Source of the DNA: Marthasterias glacialis | Taxonomy: Eukaryota; Echinodermata; Asteroidea; Forcipulatida; Asteriidae | Direction of reading: 5' to 3' | Assembly: GCA_911728455.2 (NCBI GenBank) | Contig: OU452222.1 | Span: forward strand, 23,448,090-23,512,089 | DNA: 64,000 nt | Shown: in pieces, positions 36,501 through 43,018 of the stretch | Numbering within the stretch: position 1 is the first letter of the stretch | Layout: each line of letters begins with the position of its first letter | Made by a program: the position numbers and the translations under genes | The notes under the pieces: generated by a model | Told to the model about the DNA's origin: nothing | The model's input: the letters and a program-made list of their open reading frames with translations, nothing else | Database searches by the model: none

Positions 36501-39308
36501 TTTCAGAAACAAGTGGCCATTTGGGGCCAAGTCATCACTTTCTAGAAATGGTTAACGATTTATGTATACATTGTTTCAGCTTTCTTAGACCAGGCTGTCC
36601 TGCTACAAGCCATCGAAGACGGCCTGTCAGAAATCCGGCAGGCTCTGTCCGAACTCGACGTGCCCGTAACACTGAACAGAGTAGAGCCCGGCGAGGAGGA
36701 GCCACTTCCCCCAGCGGACAACGGTTTCATCATCGCCATCGTAGTAGTCGTGTCTTTCATTGTTGTGGCTGCTACCATCCTTACTTTGTTCTTTGTTTGC
36801 AGATAGTAAGTAAAAAATGCCAGCGTGAGTATGTGGAACCTTTCTGAGATTCCAGTCCGTGTGACTGTGGGGCACATCAGCAGACAGCTGACTGTGTCAA
36901 ATAAGTGCCGACTCCTTTGCCTACCAAATGGGGCCCAGGGCCTTAAAGAACTTGATGCCGTTCAACACCCACCCCAAGTTCTGACCATCTTGTTGTTTCC
37001 GTGTCATCCGCAAAAAGAAGTAAAAAACTACACTGTAAAAAAAAAAGATACATGTCCCCACCAGTACTACAATGATTTTCCTTCAAGCCGTGATGCAAAC
37101 ATTTCAAGATTTACAATGCGGTTACAGTAGAGCCCAGGTCGTACTTCATGTGAATGTGAAAGTGAAGTGAAGTTTGACGTCACAAATTCACAACGAACAT
37201 TTCAAGTTGAACTTTATTTCAACTCTTGCGCAATATTCGCTGCAATAGATAGGTGAGGACGTGTCAACGGAAAAAAAGAGAGAATGGCGAGGTCTGAAAT
37301 TGCGCCGCTGTCCAAACATCTGACAAGAAAGATAAATCTAAATAAAATTCGTTTTTCACTGTTCGAGGACGGCTTGACTGACTTTAAAGGGGCTGTGTCG
37401 TAGTCTGCCTGTTTCTGGGCCCAGAAACACGAACTCTCACCCAGTTACTGCACGCGCCCGCGTTGACCATCAGATCACAAAGGGCGCCGTCTTTATTATT
37501 CTGTGATGTGACCGCTACTCGCGCGCATGTGCGTGCAATAACAGGTTGAGCGGTCATAGGTCAGTCTAGCCACATACTCGCTGTGATCATGACCACGCAG
37601 CCCCTTTAACAGAAAATGCTCAGTATAAGGACAACCTTCAAATGACTCCCATAAGCCATTTTGAGATATGGTGGACACAGTATATGACACTATTTGGTTT
37701 GGGTAAATTGTCAGTATATCCAAACCTTGGCATTACACTCTTGTCTTGATTGGTGACGCTAGTTTTTGTATTAGTCCCTGACAGAGGGTGGAACATCGAC
37801 TAGCTTGGAGGGACTGGGCAAGTCTACGAATCTGGATCAAACTATAGACTTTTCTTTTGCAACGTCACAGCCCGATAATCACAGTCTGCAAAAATGTTAC
37901 AAACATATTCAAAACTTGTTCAAAATTTGTTGGAAACAAACCAACCAATAATGGGATGTATTTTCTTTAAATATAAAAAGTTGCAAAAATGTTGAATTTG
38001 GTCACAACGGCTGTCAACAAGACTTGAATGTTTTGCTACATACCAGCACGGTGTGTTTATCAACAATGGAAAGGTCTATAGCGTCTTGGCAAGTTTGGCA
38101 CAGCTGCCTGCCTTTTGCCAAGCAGATCAAAACGAGGCTCATTTGCATAATTTGTTTTGAGGCATTCACCAACAGAGCTTGCGTATCAGATGTGTATGGC
38201 ACCTAGAAGTATGTGAGGTTAACGTTCAAGAAACACACTTCACATAGGGGCACAGGGTAACAGTCTAGGCCGCCGTCTGCCTATCATTGTGTGCGTGCGT
38301 TTCATTTTATAAATATTCAAATCACGGTCACAAAGAAAATGGGGGCGGGTCCCAGTGCCAAAAGCATCAAGACACTCGTTTTTGATCAAGATGTTTGCTT
38401 GATACAGATATCTCATTCGTGTTGAGAAATCGGGGAGTACGCCAACAAAACGTAGGTCGCCAATCAAGACTAAGTACACTCCTATCATTATACTGTCCAC
38501 CATGTTTCAAAAAGGCTAATAGCAAACCATGTCTTCCAGATACCTCTAGATACGCCAGTGGGTTAGGTCGAAAACTTGCTTCGCATAAAGAATGAACCGG
38601 TCATCCAACTTAAACAGAAATAAACTCAAAATTCGGGCTCAATCCGTCGTCCCAGTCGGGTGAAAATAGTGGAAAAAAACCTGCACACTTTTCATCATGA
38701 AAATATGAACACATTGTCCTTAATTTCGATTTCTACAATCAAAATTAAAATCAGGGTCTTTTCTATAGTCTCGACTTGGACAGTATTTCAGACAGAAATA
38801 TTTCTTTGGAAGATCGGTACAAGCTTTCAGATTGATATTTAAAAAAATAATAATAATAAATAAATAAATACAAATAAAAACTACCAATCCTGTATTGTAC
38901 CTTTTAAATTTAATGGTAAATGTTCGGCACCCAGACTTCATTGGTGAAATTTATTGTTGTTGTTGTTTTTTTTTTTTTTTCCGTGTGTTTTTGGTATCCC
39001 GACTATTATAAAGACAAATCGCATCTTAACAAATTGCACTTAAACTTTAGGCAAAACATCATAGGCACACAAAATGGGTACACAAGACAAACGAGTCACA
39101 CAGGTTTATGTTGCGCGTCTAGGAACGATACAGTTCGTACATATTTCTTTTGCGTAAAAGTCTGAGAATGGAACGCTGAATTTTCGAGAAAAAAAACACG
39201 TAGATGATGCTGATGATTATAGCTATTATCACTTGTTTTTGTTATTTTTTTCCCCCAGCATTTCAAAACGACAACAGGTGAGACCACCGATGGACGAGCA
39301 GCATGCAA
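7741..39308 (+). CDS. CAP-EGF-ShKT-mucin-EGF transmembrane protein (14 exons visible)
   Basis: A modular cell-surface protein of about 644 visible residues assembled from 14 phase-compatible exons. Order: signal peptide (about 1-20), propeptide with RHRVRR (43-48), CAP domain (about 55-210, with KHNELR, CGHYTQVVW and FNCHYGPSGNYGG), Cys-rich hinge, EGF-like module (about 246-276), ShKT module (279-313), Thr/Pro stalk (about 325-395), second EGF-like module (about 398-424), an unnamed Cys-containing domain (425-590), a transmembrane helix (about 602-626) and a basic tail. The topology is type I. CAP proteins bind lipids or act in host defence and fertilisation, but the role here is unknown. 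The family GENL motif reads GQNL. The 3' end is not resolved. Domain calls are by eye. Confidence 0.8.
8500..8790. repeat. Degenerate palindromic minisatellite
   Basis: Variants of the words AACACTT, TGTTGGAT and TTCAACA recur on both strands (for example TGTTGGATTTGAT and TGTTGGATTCAACACTT), each unit being partly self-complementary. There is no coding potential. Confidence 0.5.
11190..11460. repeat. GAGTCC-type degenerate repeat enclosing a GC-rich block
   Basis: Units such as CCGAGTC, TTCGAGTCC and CCGAGTCCGAGTCC flank a block at about 11265-11430 that is strikingly GC-rich compared with the AT-rich surroundings. Open frames on both strands there are composition artefacts. More GAGTCC-like units occur at 12550-12660. 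Confidence 0.5.
12896..13339. repeat. (TTTG)n microsatellite, about 111 units
   Basis: An essentially uninterrupted TTTG/GTTT array of about 444 bases inside CAP intron 1. All long frames over it (Asn-Lys-Gln-Thr or Phe-Val-Cys-Leu repeats) are translations of the repeat. The array length in the assembly may be unreliable. Confidence 0.95.
13895..14070. mobile_element. MITE, family D
   Basis: Ends TATAGAGAGGTTGCGTGA and, on the opposite strand, TATAGAGAAGTTTCACGTGA. Inside are TCGGTGACGTCACGTG and CATGTACA blocks shared with the two copies at 51385-51720. There is no coding capacity. Confidence 0.6.
15354..15605 (+). CDS. CAP gene exon 2: CAP core
   Basis: Bounded by CCAG|GTTTGG and CCCAG|GTAGG, with 84 codons in phase 0 at both ends. 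It starts VWDDTLATHAQRYSD and contains VGQNLWV, QSWYNEL and MCGHYTQ. It stops exactly inside the CAP signature GHYTQ|VVW. The usual GENL glutamate is Gln here. Cysteines are at positions matching the CAP disulfides. Confidence 0.9.
16986..17199. mobile_element. MITE, family H, copy 1
   Basis: Ends GGGGCTGTGTTGTCATGAT on the left and, on the minus strand, ATTAAAGGGGCTGTGATGTC on the right. It shares internal blocks (AACTCTCACCCAG, CACAAAGG, GCGCGC) with the copy at 37384-37609. Confidence 0.6.
17876..18141 (+). repeat. Host segment duplicate 1 (flanks the foldback element)
   Basis: Sequence running from AAAACATGTTTGGC through CATAATTATTATTATTG, CACAGTATCATCCAAAGC and ATTGAATCATAAATATAGC. It is repeated at 21916-22140 and continues at 24538-24620 on the far side of the second Helitron-like element. 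The pairing gives undisturbed comparison sites for both insertions. Confidence 0.7.
18142..18939. mobile_element. 798-bp foldback element with 42-bp subrepeats
   Basis: Perfectly matching outer ends: TATGGTGGCCCTGAAGGGAC on the left, and the same sequence read on the minus strand on the right. Each arm is an array of 42-bp units built on CACGACATTGCATACGTGTG and its complement: about four units on the left and about seven on the right, in opposite orientation, around an 80-bp centre. It is flanked by CTATAG at 18136-18141 and 18940-18945, a candidate 6-bp target duplication. No transposase is present. Frames here merely translate the 14-residue repeat. Confidence 0.85.
19434..21825 (+). mobile_element. 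Helitron-like non-autonomous element, copy 1
   Basis: About 2.4 kb. Near the left end is a hairpin GTTCCGAC-attcca-GTCGGAAC, followed by an ATT microsatellite. At the right end is a 10-bp-stem hairpin GTGTTTGTCC-GAA-GGACAAACAC, seven bases, then CTAG. A 3' hairpin followed by CTAG with no clear target duplication is the Helitron signature, but the 5' end is TAGCTG rather than TC. The body is four diverged tandem modules, each starting near GAATATTTAAT (about 19713, 20358, 20902, 21445). No Rep/helicase gene is present. Confidence 0.65.
21916..22140 (+). repeat. Host segment duplicate 2 (interrupted by element copy 2)
   Basis: Matches 17876-18085 (AACATGTTTTGGC, CATAATTATTATTATT, CACAGTATCATCCAAAGC). 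It breaks off at TGCTGTTTAT, where the second Helitron-like element begins, and resumes at 24535-24620. Confidence 0.7.
22141..24534 (+). mobile_element. Helitron-like non-autonomous element, copy 2
   Basis: Nearly identical to copy 1 over its full length, in the same orientation, about 310 bases downstream of it. The same hairpins and CTAG end are present. Comparison with the unoccupied relative at 18080-18095 (CAGCTATTTAT|TTGTTTTT) shows insertion between T residues with zero or one base duplicated. Confidence 0.7.
24757..24866 (+). CDS. CAP gene exon 3: end of CAP domain
   Basis: TTCAG|GTTGTGTGG to GTCCGTC|GTAAGT. Encodes VVWADSYAVGCG, then WIFNCHYGP, completing CAP signature 1 and most of signature 2. 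It starts in phase 0 and ends with two bases (TC) that join A of exon 4 to give Ser. Conserved CAP cysteines are present. Confidence 0.9.
24887..24912. repeat. Poly-T run
   Basis: A run of 25 or more T just after the exon 3 donor. On the minus strand it is a poly-A tract. Confidence 0.9.
24963..25345. repeat. TTG/CTG trinucleotide repeat
   Basis: An imperfect run of GTT, GCT and TGC triplets in CAP intron 3. The minus-strand frame over it is Gln/Ala/Ser/Asn-rich low complexity and is not a gene. Confidence 0.85.
25992..26083 (+). CDS. CAP gene exon 4: end of CAP and start of hinge
   Basis: ATTCTAG|AGGTAAC to GTGCC|GTAAGT. Gives SGNYGGSRPFLSGPPCTKCG and then NGQCYNNQC, typical of the CRISP-type hinge. 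It exits in phase 1. Its first base completes the Ser of the second CAP signature. Confidence 0.9.
26084..27860. other. CAP gene intron 4
   Basis: No coding exon. Contains T-rich tracts and a family I MITE at 26991-27334. The open frames at 26559-27333 lack domains. Confidence 0.5.
26991..27334. mobile_element. MITE, family I
   Basis: Terminal inverted repeats TTTAAAGCCCCAGCTCAAC on the left and the same words on the minus strand at the right (AAAGCCCCAGCTCAACATTG). A related partial copy starts near 9519 (TTTAAAGTCCCAGCTCAAC). Confidence 0.7.
27861..27890 (+). CDS. CAP gene exon 5: 30-base microexon
   Basis: TTGACAG|GGTTGTG to GTGCG|GTAAG. It encodes LCSTHSEEC, with a split Arg before and a split Val after, phase 1 at both ends. 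The cysteines continue the hinge pattern. Small size lowers certainty, but phase and splice sites fit. Confidence 0.75.
27891..29808. other. CAP gene intron 5
   Basis: No exon seen. An imperfect inverted pair, GAGTTGAATGTCTCATTCCC at about 28432 and its complement at about 29442, could be the ends of a roughly 1-kb element; there is no coding content. Confidence 0.4.
29809..29901 (+). CDS. CAP gene exon 6: EGF-like module
   Basis: GTAAACAG|TTTGTAG to GCAGTG|GTAAGT, phase 1-1. Encodes CRHMCQNCGTLDMASC followed by TCSCPYGYHGSDCS, with the C-x-C and G-Y/F-x-G-x-x-C spacing of EGF-like domains. Confidence 0.85.
29902..30602. other. CAP gene intron 6
   Basis: Holds a tRNA-derived SINE fragment at about 30247-30425 (GACCGGGATTCGAACC is an inverted B box). 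No exon seen. Confidence 0.5.
30603..30716 (+). CDS. CAP gene exon 7: ShKT module
   Basis: ATCACAG|AGGACTG to TATTC|GTGAGT, phase 1-1. Encodes CVDTNDKCGNGWPYSWC, then CPGHCDLC: six cysteines with the ShKT spacing and the C-x2-C-x2-C style ending. ShKT modules in animals act as disulfide-rich adhesion or channel-modulating modules. Here it is a domain of a larger surface protein. Confidence 0.85.
30717..31767. other. CAP gene intron 7
   Basis: AT-rich with A-rich short repeats such as (AAAT)n near 30768-30795. No exon or intact element seen. Confidence 0.5.
31768..31794 (+). CDS. CAP gene exon 8: 27-base microexon
   Basis: CCCACAG|CCTTCAAGG to GTGTG|GTATGT, phase 1-1. Encodes FKDPNFVC between a split Pro and a split Gly. 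It links the ShKT module to the mucin stalk. Supported only by splice sites, phase and a cysteine. Confidence 0.65.
32034..32175. mobile_element. MITE, family F, copy 1
   Basis: About 142 bp, almost all inverted repeat: left CTAGGTGGCAGCAGACTTAT, right (minus strand) CTAGGTGGCAGCAGACTTAC, with an internal ATCCATTGTT block. A second copy is at 55341-55483. Confidence 0.8.
32439..32741 (+). CDS. CAP gene exon 9: mucin-like stalk and second EGF
   Basis: The first 70 or so codons are Thr/Pro/Val repeats (TTAVPPTTAPPTAVPP-type), expected to be O-glycosylated and extended. The last 27 form an EGF-like module, CPSLVCENGGTLQLAVCKC followed by YQGRAC. It exits at CAAC|GTAAGA in phase 1. The acceptor is a tandem CAGCAG, so the exon may start at 32436 or 32439; both keep frame. 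Confidence 0.85.
32742..33739. other. CAP gene intron 9
   Basis: No exon. G-rich repeats near 32760-32840. The 168-codon frame at 33418-33924 runs across the real exon 10 in a different frame and has no domain. Confidence 0.5.
33740..33798 (+). CDS. CAP gene exon 10: start of membrane-proximal domain
   Basis: TTGACAG|ATTTGCG to GCTTAT|GTAAGT. Phase 1 in and 0 out, giving HLRAEARSGVRVVLVADIAY. It begins a domain I do not recognise, with a hydrophobic strand-like segment VRVVLVADI. Confidence 0.75.
34382..34491 (+). CDS. CAP gene exon 11: unnamed domain, helix and Cys segment
   Basis: TTTGTAG|TGGGAGG to CGCAC|GTAAGA. Phase 0 in and 2 out: WEDIKAGLLDAVAEVLTSYC, then FQTCCPGKVTKR. An amphipathic helix is followed by three cysteines. 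It joins Thr and exon 12 by a split ACC codon. Confidence 0.75.
34492..35738. other. CAP gene intron 11
   Basis: No exon or clear mobile element seen. Open frames here, including one of 126 codons on the minus strand, have no domain. Confidence 0.4.
35739..35953 (+). CDS. CAP gene exon 12: unnamed domain with RKRR site
   Basis: Starts after TCTTGTAG. Encodes SGRLAFVSSAHLSIARGYPE, then FVTMLLATPPDTSDLCND. Two in-phase donors exist. GATG|GTACCA (exon end 35884) is the shorter option. GATG|GTATTA (end 35953) adds a coding-like segment with SRKRRD, a possible furin site. I chose the longer one because composition stays coding-like up to it. Confidence 0.6.
36159..36262. repeat. (CAAA)n/(CAA)n microsatellite
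   Basis: Runs of AAACAAAC followed by CAACAACAA in CAP intron 12. Frames over it are Gln/Thr/Asn repeats. Confidence 0.9.
36580..36805 (+). CDS. CAP gene exon 13: juxtamembrane and transmembrane segment
   Basis: GTTTCAG|CTTTCTTAG to AGATA|GTAAGT. Encodes FLDQAVLLQAIEDGLSEIRQ (helical), an acidic linker VEPGEEEPLPPADN and a helix from FIIAIVVVVSFIVV to FFVCR (about 602-626). If the donor is not used, TAG at 36804-36806 ends translation right after VCR, leaving almost no tail. Confidence 0.8.
37384..37609. mobile_element. MITE, family H, copy 2
   Basis: Ends TTAAAGGGGCTGTGTCG on the left and, on the minus strand, TTAAAGGGGCTGCGTGG on the right. It shares AACTCTCACCCAG and GCGCG blocks with 16986-17199. 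Confidence 0.65.
37843..38081. mobile_element. MITE, family G, copy 1
   Basis: Ends CTATAGACTTTTCTTTTG on the left and CTATAGACCTTTCCATTG on the minus strand at the right. The internal words GGAAACAAACCAACC and GTTTATCAACAAT are shared with 63100-63621. Confidence 0.6.
39259..39308 (+). CDS. CAP gene exon 14: start of cytoplasmic tail
   Basis: CCCCCAG|CATTTC to GCAA|GTGAGT. Gives YISKRQQVRPPMDEQHA, a basic stop-transfer flank. An earlier strong donor, CAACAG|GTGAGA at 39277, is also possible. Further tail exons are not identified, so the gene's 3' end is unknown. Confidence 0.55.
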
Positions 39309-39700
39309 GTGAGTTATATTATTTACAACAAATCAGATTCACAAGACATAACATGACTTGTTTGGAAATGATTCTGTTGAGTGTTTGCTTTCTTGTTTGT
39401 TTGTCTGTTTTGTAAAACGCATTTTTATTATCATTATCATTGTCATTTTTGCAATGTCGTTGTCGTTCTTCTTCTTATTATTATAGCGGACACAGGGGTT
39501 TGTGACATGTTTTTTTGTTTGCTTGCTTTTCTTGATCCAGTTAAGTTAAAGTAACGGAACTGGTCGGGTAATCACAAACAAGATCACAATGCACTGCAGC
39601 TAGCGAAGACGACTGGTTCCTTGACGTCTATTGGTGGATTACACAATTAACTTTACTTTGACAATGTCAAAAACAACAATGGAGGTTGACGTAGTGTGTA

Positions 39701-39953
39701 CATAGAGTTATACAAAAGAACTAGAGGGCGTACAAACCATGCGGCACGGCCCGACAAGGAGCATTTTTGACCATTGAGAAAATGGCGCGGACCATTCATT
39801 TACACTGGTCACTCATCAGTGTACACAGCAACCATTTTTTAAGTGGACATTCGTATGCAATTGACCCATAGGGATTTTCGCCCATAGTGGGTCAGCAGAG
39901 TTCCGTGCGTGACATCGCGAGTGCTCCCTCTAGTTCTTATATATAACTCTATG
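39701..39953. mobile_element. MITE, family J
   Basis: Ends CATAGAGTTATACAAAAGAA-CTAGAGGG on the left and CATAGAGTTATATATAAGAA-CTAGAGGG on the minus strand at the right, about 28 bp with few mismatches. No open frame. Confidence 0.75.
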
Positions 39954-40011
39954 AGCGTGTAGTAGAAATTGCAAATGAATATTCATAAGTGTGCTTTTTC
40001 ATGTGTTTTAA

Positions 40012-40252
40012 TAGACCTATCCACTAAGCCCCTCCCCTAAAGATATACTGACCAATCACAGCATTGACAACATCACCACTGTACACGTGCGTCTCTTCAA
40101 TGTGCGTCTCCTCTTGTCACACTGCACGACAAATACGTACGCGCACGCGTGTTTACATTTTCTACTAGGATTTTCTTCTATCAGACTTTCCGCAACCAAG
40201 GCTGTGATTGGTCAACAACTAAGGAGGGAAAGGGGGCTTAATGGATCGGTCT
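40012..40252. mobile_element. MITE, family E, copy 1
   Basis: Ends ATAGACCTATCCACTAAGCC on the left and AAGACCGATCCATTAAGCCC on the minus strand at the right, with an internal GACCAATCACAGC inverted block. A related copy lies at 60783-61246. Confidence 0.65.
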
Positions 40253-41602
40253 TTCCTTATTGGGGCCATTTTTACTTAACTGCTATGCAGTTTAAAAAGG
40301 GGGAGGGTTCATTTAAGAGCAACATATTTCGATATGGAACTTTTGATATAAAATACACGATAGGCCTACGCAAAGCATTTTTCTTCCTGTTAAAGTATGT
40401 GCGTCTTTACTGCAAAGTTTATGCAACTTTTGAGGTTGCAAATATTTTGACAACAAATTTATTTTGAAAGTAACATTGGTTTCGATTTGTTCATTGCACC
40501 GTACCGCGCCCTCTTTTAGCAGCCATAAATAGTGTTGCTCTGTACTGTGCCTTTTAAATAATATAGTTTATCTTTTTAATGAATATTTATTTGATTGTGG
40601 CGAACATTGTGTTTGAGCAAGTCTATAATCCAGTGTTGTTTTATTTACTAGGTGAATGTATTAAACTAGTTATATAAGTGTTATAATGGTCGTAGAGAAC
40701 AGAGGGTTCAAAAGCCAGCTTCACCAATATCTCAACAGCATTCATATTATACTCAATAGGAACGCCTCACTACTTCGCAAACCACATACACGTAACCTAC
40801 TTGTGTTTAGCAGCCGCAATAATGTGTGTATTGTGTGTTGCCTTTTATTAGTTGCTGAACAAAAACAGTTATACATGTATTTTTTTTTTTTATAATTTAT
40901 TATGTTTTATTATTATTATTCGGTTTTCATGTTTTTTATACTGAAATGAGCAAGGTCTTCAGGGGAAAAATGTAACATGACAACAGTTTGGATGCATGAT
41001 GTAATCCATCAATTAAATCAAACGAGACTGAAATCGTAACTGTCAAAATGTTTCAAACCCAGAAGAAAAGGGTAGGTTTTTATATTTTCTATATTTAGAT
41101 ATGTATATATATATATCGAAAGATAAGGCTATGAACCCTACTACTATATCTATTTGATGTCATATAAACCATGTTGGTTAACATGTAGTAGAAACAGTAG
41201 AAACTAAAAAGTAAAATTTAAGGGAATTTGTTTAAATAAGAGAGCAAAATCTGTTTTTATGTGGTAGGTATGTTTAATGGGCAATTTGTATTGCCATTAT
41301 TTTTGTATGTAAAGGATGTAAATTCTACTTTAATTTATCTTAAAGGTTTAACTGTGAACAGTCTGTGAATGTTTTTTAACACATTGGCATATTTGACAGT
41401 TGCTCATTCTATACTGCCTGCAAAGCCTGTATAAAGCCTGTAATAAAAAAATCATATCAATTAGATTGACATGTTTGAAACTTTTGGACACATTGAGTTT
41501 TTCGTTATGTCTAAAAGGGCATTGTTTGCAAAGAAGAGAGAGAAAGAGAGTGAGGGGGAAAGAGGGAGAGGAGATGAGGTGCAGTGAGATAAATAATATA
41601 AG

Positions 41603-41765
<163 letters not shown>

Positions 41766-41932
41766 GATAAATCGATAAATCGATAAATCGATAATTCAAA
41801 AAATCAAAAATCAATAAATCGATAATTCAAAAAATCAAAAATCAATAAATCAATAAATCAATAAATCATTAAACTTTCGATGAGTGCTCAAATGTGTCAA
41901 AAAACGTTTGTTATAAATTATATTAGTTTGTA

Positions 41933-41972
41933 TAATATATATATATATATATATATGTTTTTTATATATATA
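41933..41972. repeat. (AT)n microsatellite
   Basis: Alternating TATATA tract with a short interruption. Confidence 0.85.
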
Positions 41973-42081
41973 TTTCAAAGAGGATTATGCTACTGCGAAG
42001 TATTTCTTCATTTAAATATAAACTAAGCGGTGGGTAAACTATTAAACATAATTATTTAAGTTGTATTGAGTGTTTTATTAA

Positions 42082-43014
42082 CCCTATCAGGACCGGGCTT
42101 TTTTTGGTTGTACGGGGACCGGGGGGGGGGGGCACATAGTGCCCCCCCCCCTCCGTATTTTCCAAAGTGTTCGACCGATTTTGATGAAACTTGCCACAAA
42201 TGTTCATTTCACCGAGTTCTACATGATGACGTCACAAAATTTCAAAAAAACGTCACTAGAGGGCGTTTTTGACTATTTTGCCCATTTTTGGTCAAAAATC
42301 GTGTGTTTGCCATAACTTCTGTATTTTTTGTCTGAATGTTTTGAAACTTGGCATACTTGTACATTTTAACAAGATAAATATAATTTGAACCTAATTTAGT
42401 CACTTGAAATATCTTTAAGGGGCATAATAATTCACTAATTTATCCCATTTTGGGGAAAAAAATGTATTTTGCGTTTTTTTCACTTAAAAATCAAAATGGC
42501 CGCCGCCAAGGGCCCAGGGAGAAATAATCAGGCTTGATTGACAAATCTGAACATTTTTGGGGTCTGAAAAGTAAGAAATTAGCAGGTTGAAAATGTTCCA
42601 TTGTTAAAAAACTTGATATAATTTGAACCCCTAATTACAGGCTGAAAACACAAAATCCAAGATGGCCGCCAAAAATGGCGGCCATTTTGAATTCCCAAAA
42701 CCATTTCAGACTATCACGTGACTCACCACTATCACTTTTCTGGCAAAAAAATCTAAAATTAGTGGAAATAATGTCCAAAAAGTTTTAAAAATCACAAAAA
42801 AACAGTAAAATCGTGTGACACAAGGTCAAACAAATGGTTGCCATGGTAACAGCTAACCCCCGGTATCTATTATTTTTTGCCAATATGATTGTAGATATAT
42901 TTTAGGAAAAGTCAGAAAATTTCGCGGTGATCGGCTTAAGCGTTAAAAAATTACGGGGAAAAAATTGGTAGGGGGGGGGGCACATTGTGCCCCCCCCCCC
43001 CGGTCCTGATAGGG
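42082..43014 (+). mobile_element. piggyBac-type MITE, copy 1 (933 bp)
   Basis: Flanked by TTAA on both sides (42078-42081 and 43015-43018). Terminal inverted repeats CCCTATCAGGACCGGG start with CCC, as in piggyBac elements. Subterminal palindromes of the form G(n)CACATAGTGC(n) occur near each end. The interior has no transposase frame. A second copy lies inverted at 53338-54268. Confidence 0.85.
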
Positions 43015-43018
43015 TTAA

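Larger units (their letters stand above)
36806..39258. other. CAP gene intron 13
   Basis: Holds a family H MITE (37384-37609) and a family G element (37843-38081). No exon supported. Confidence 0.5.
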
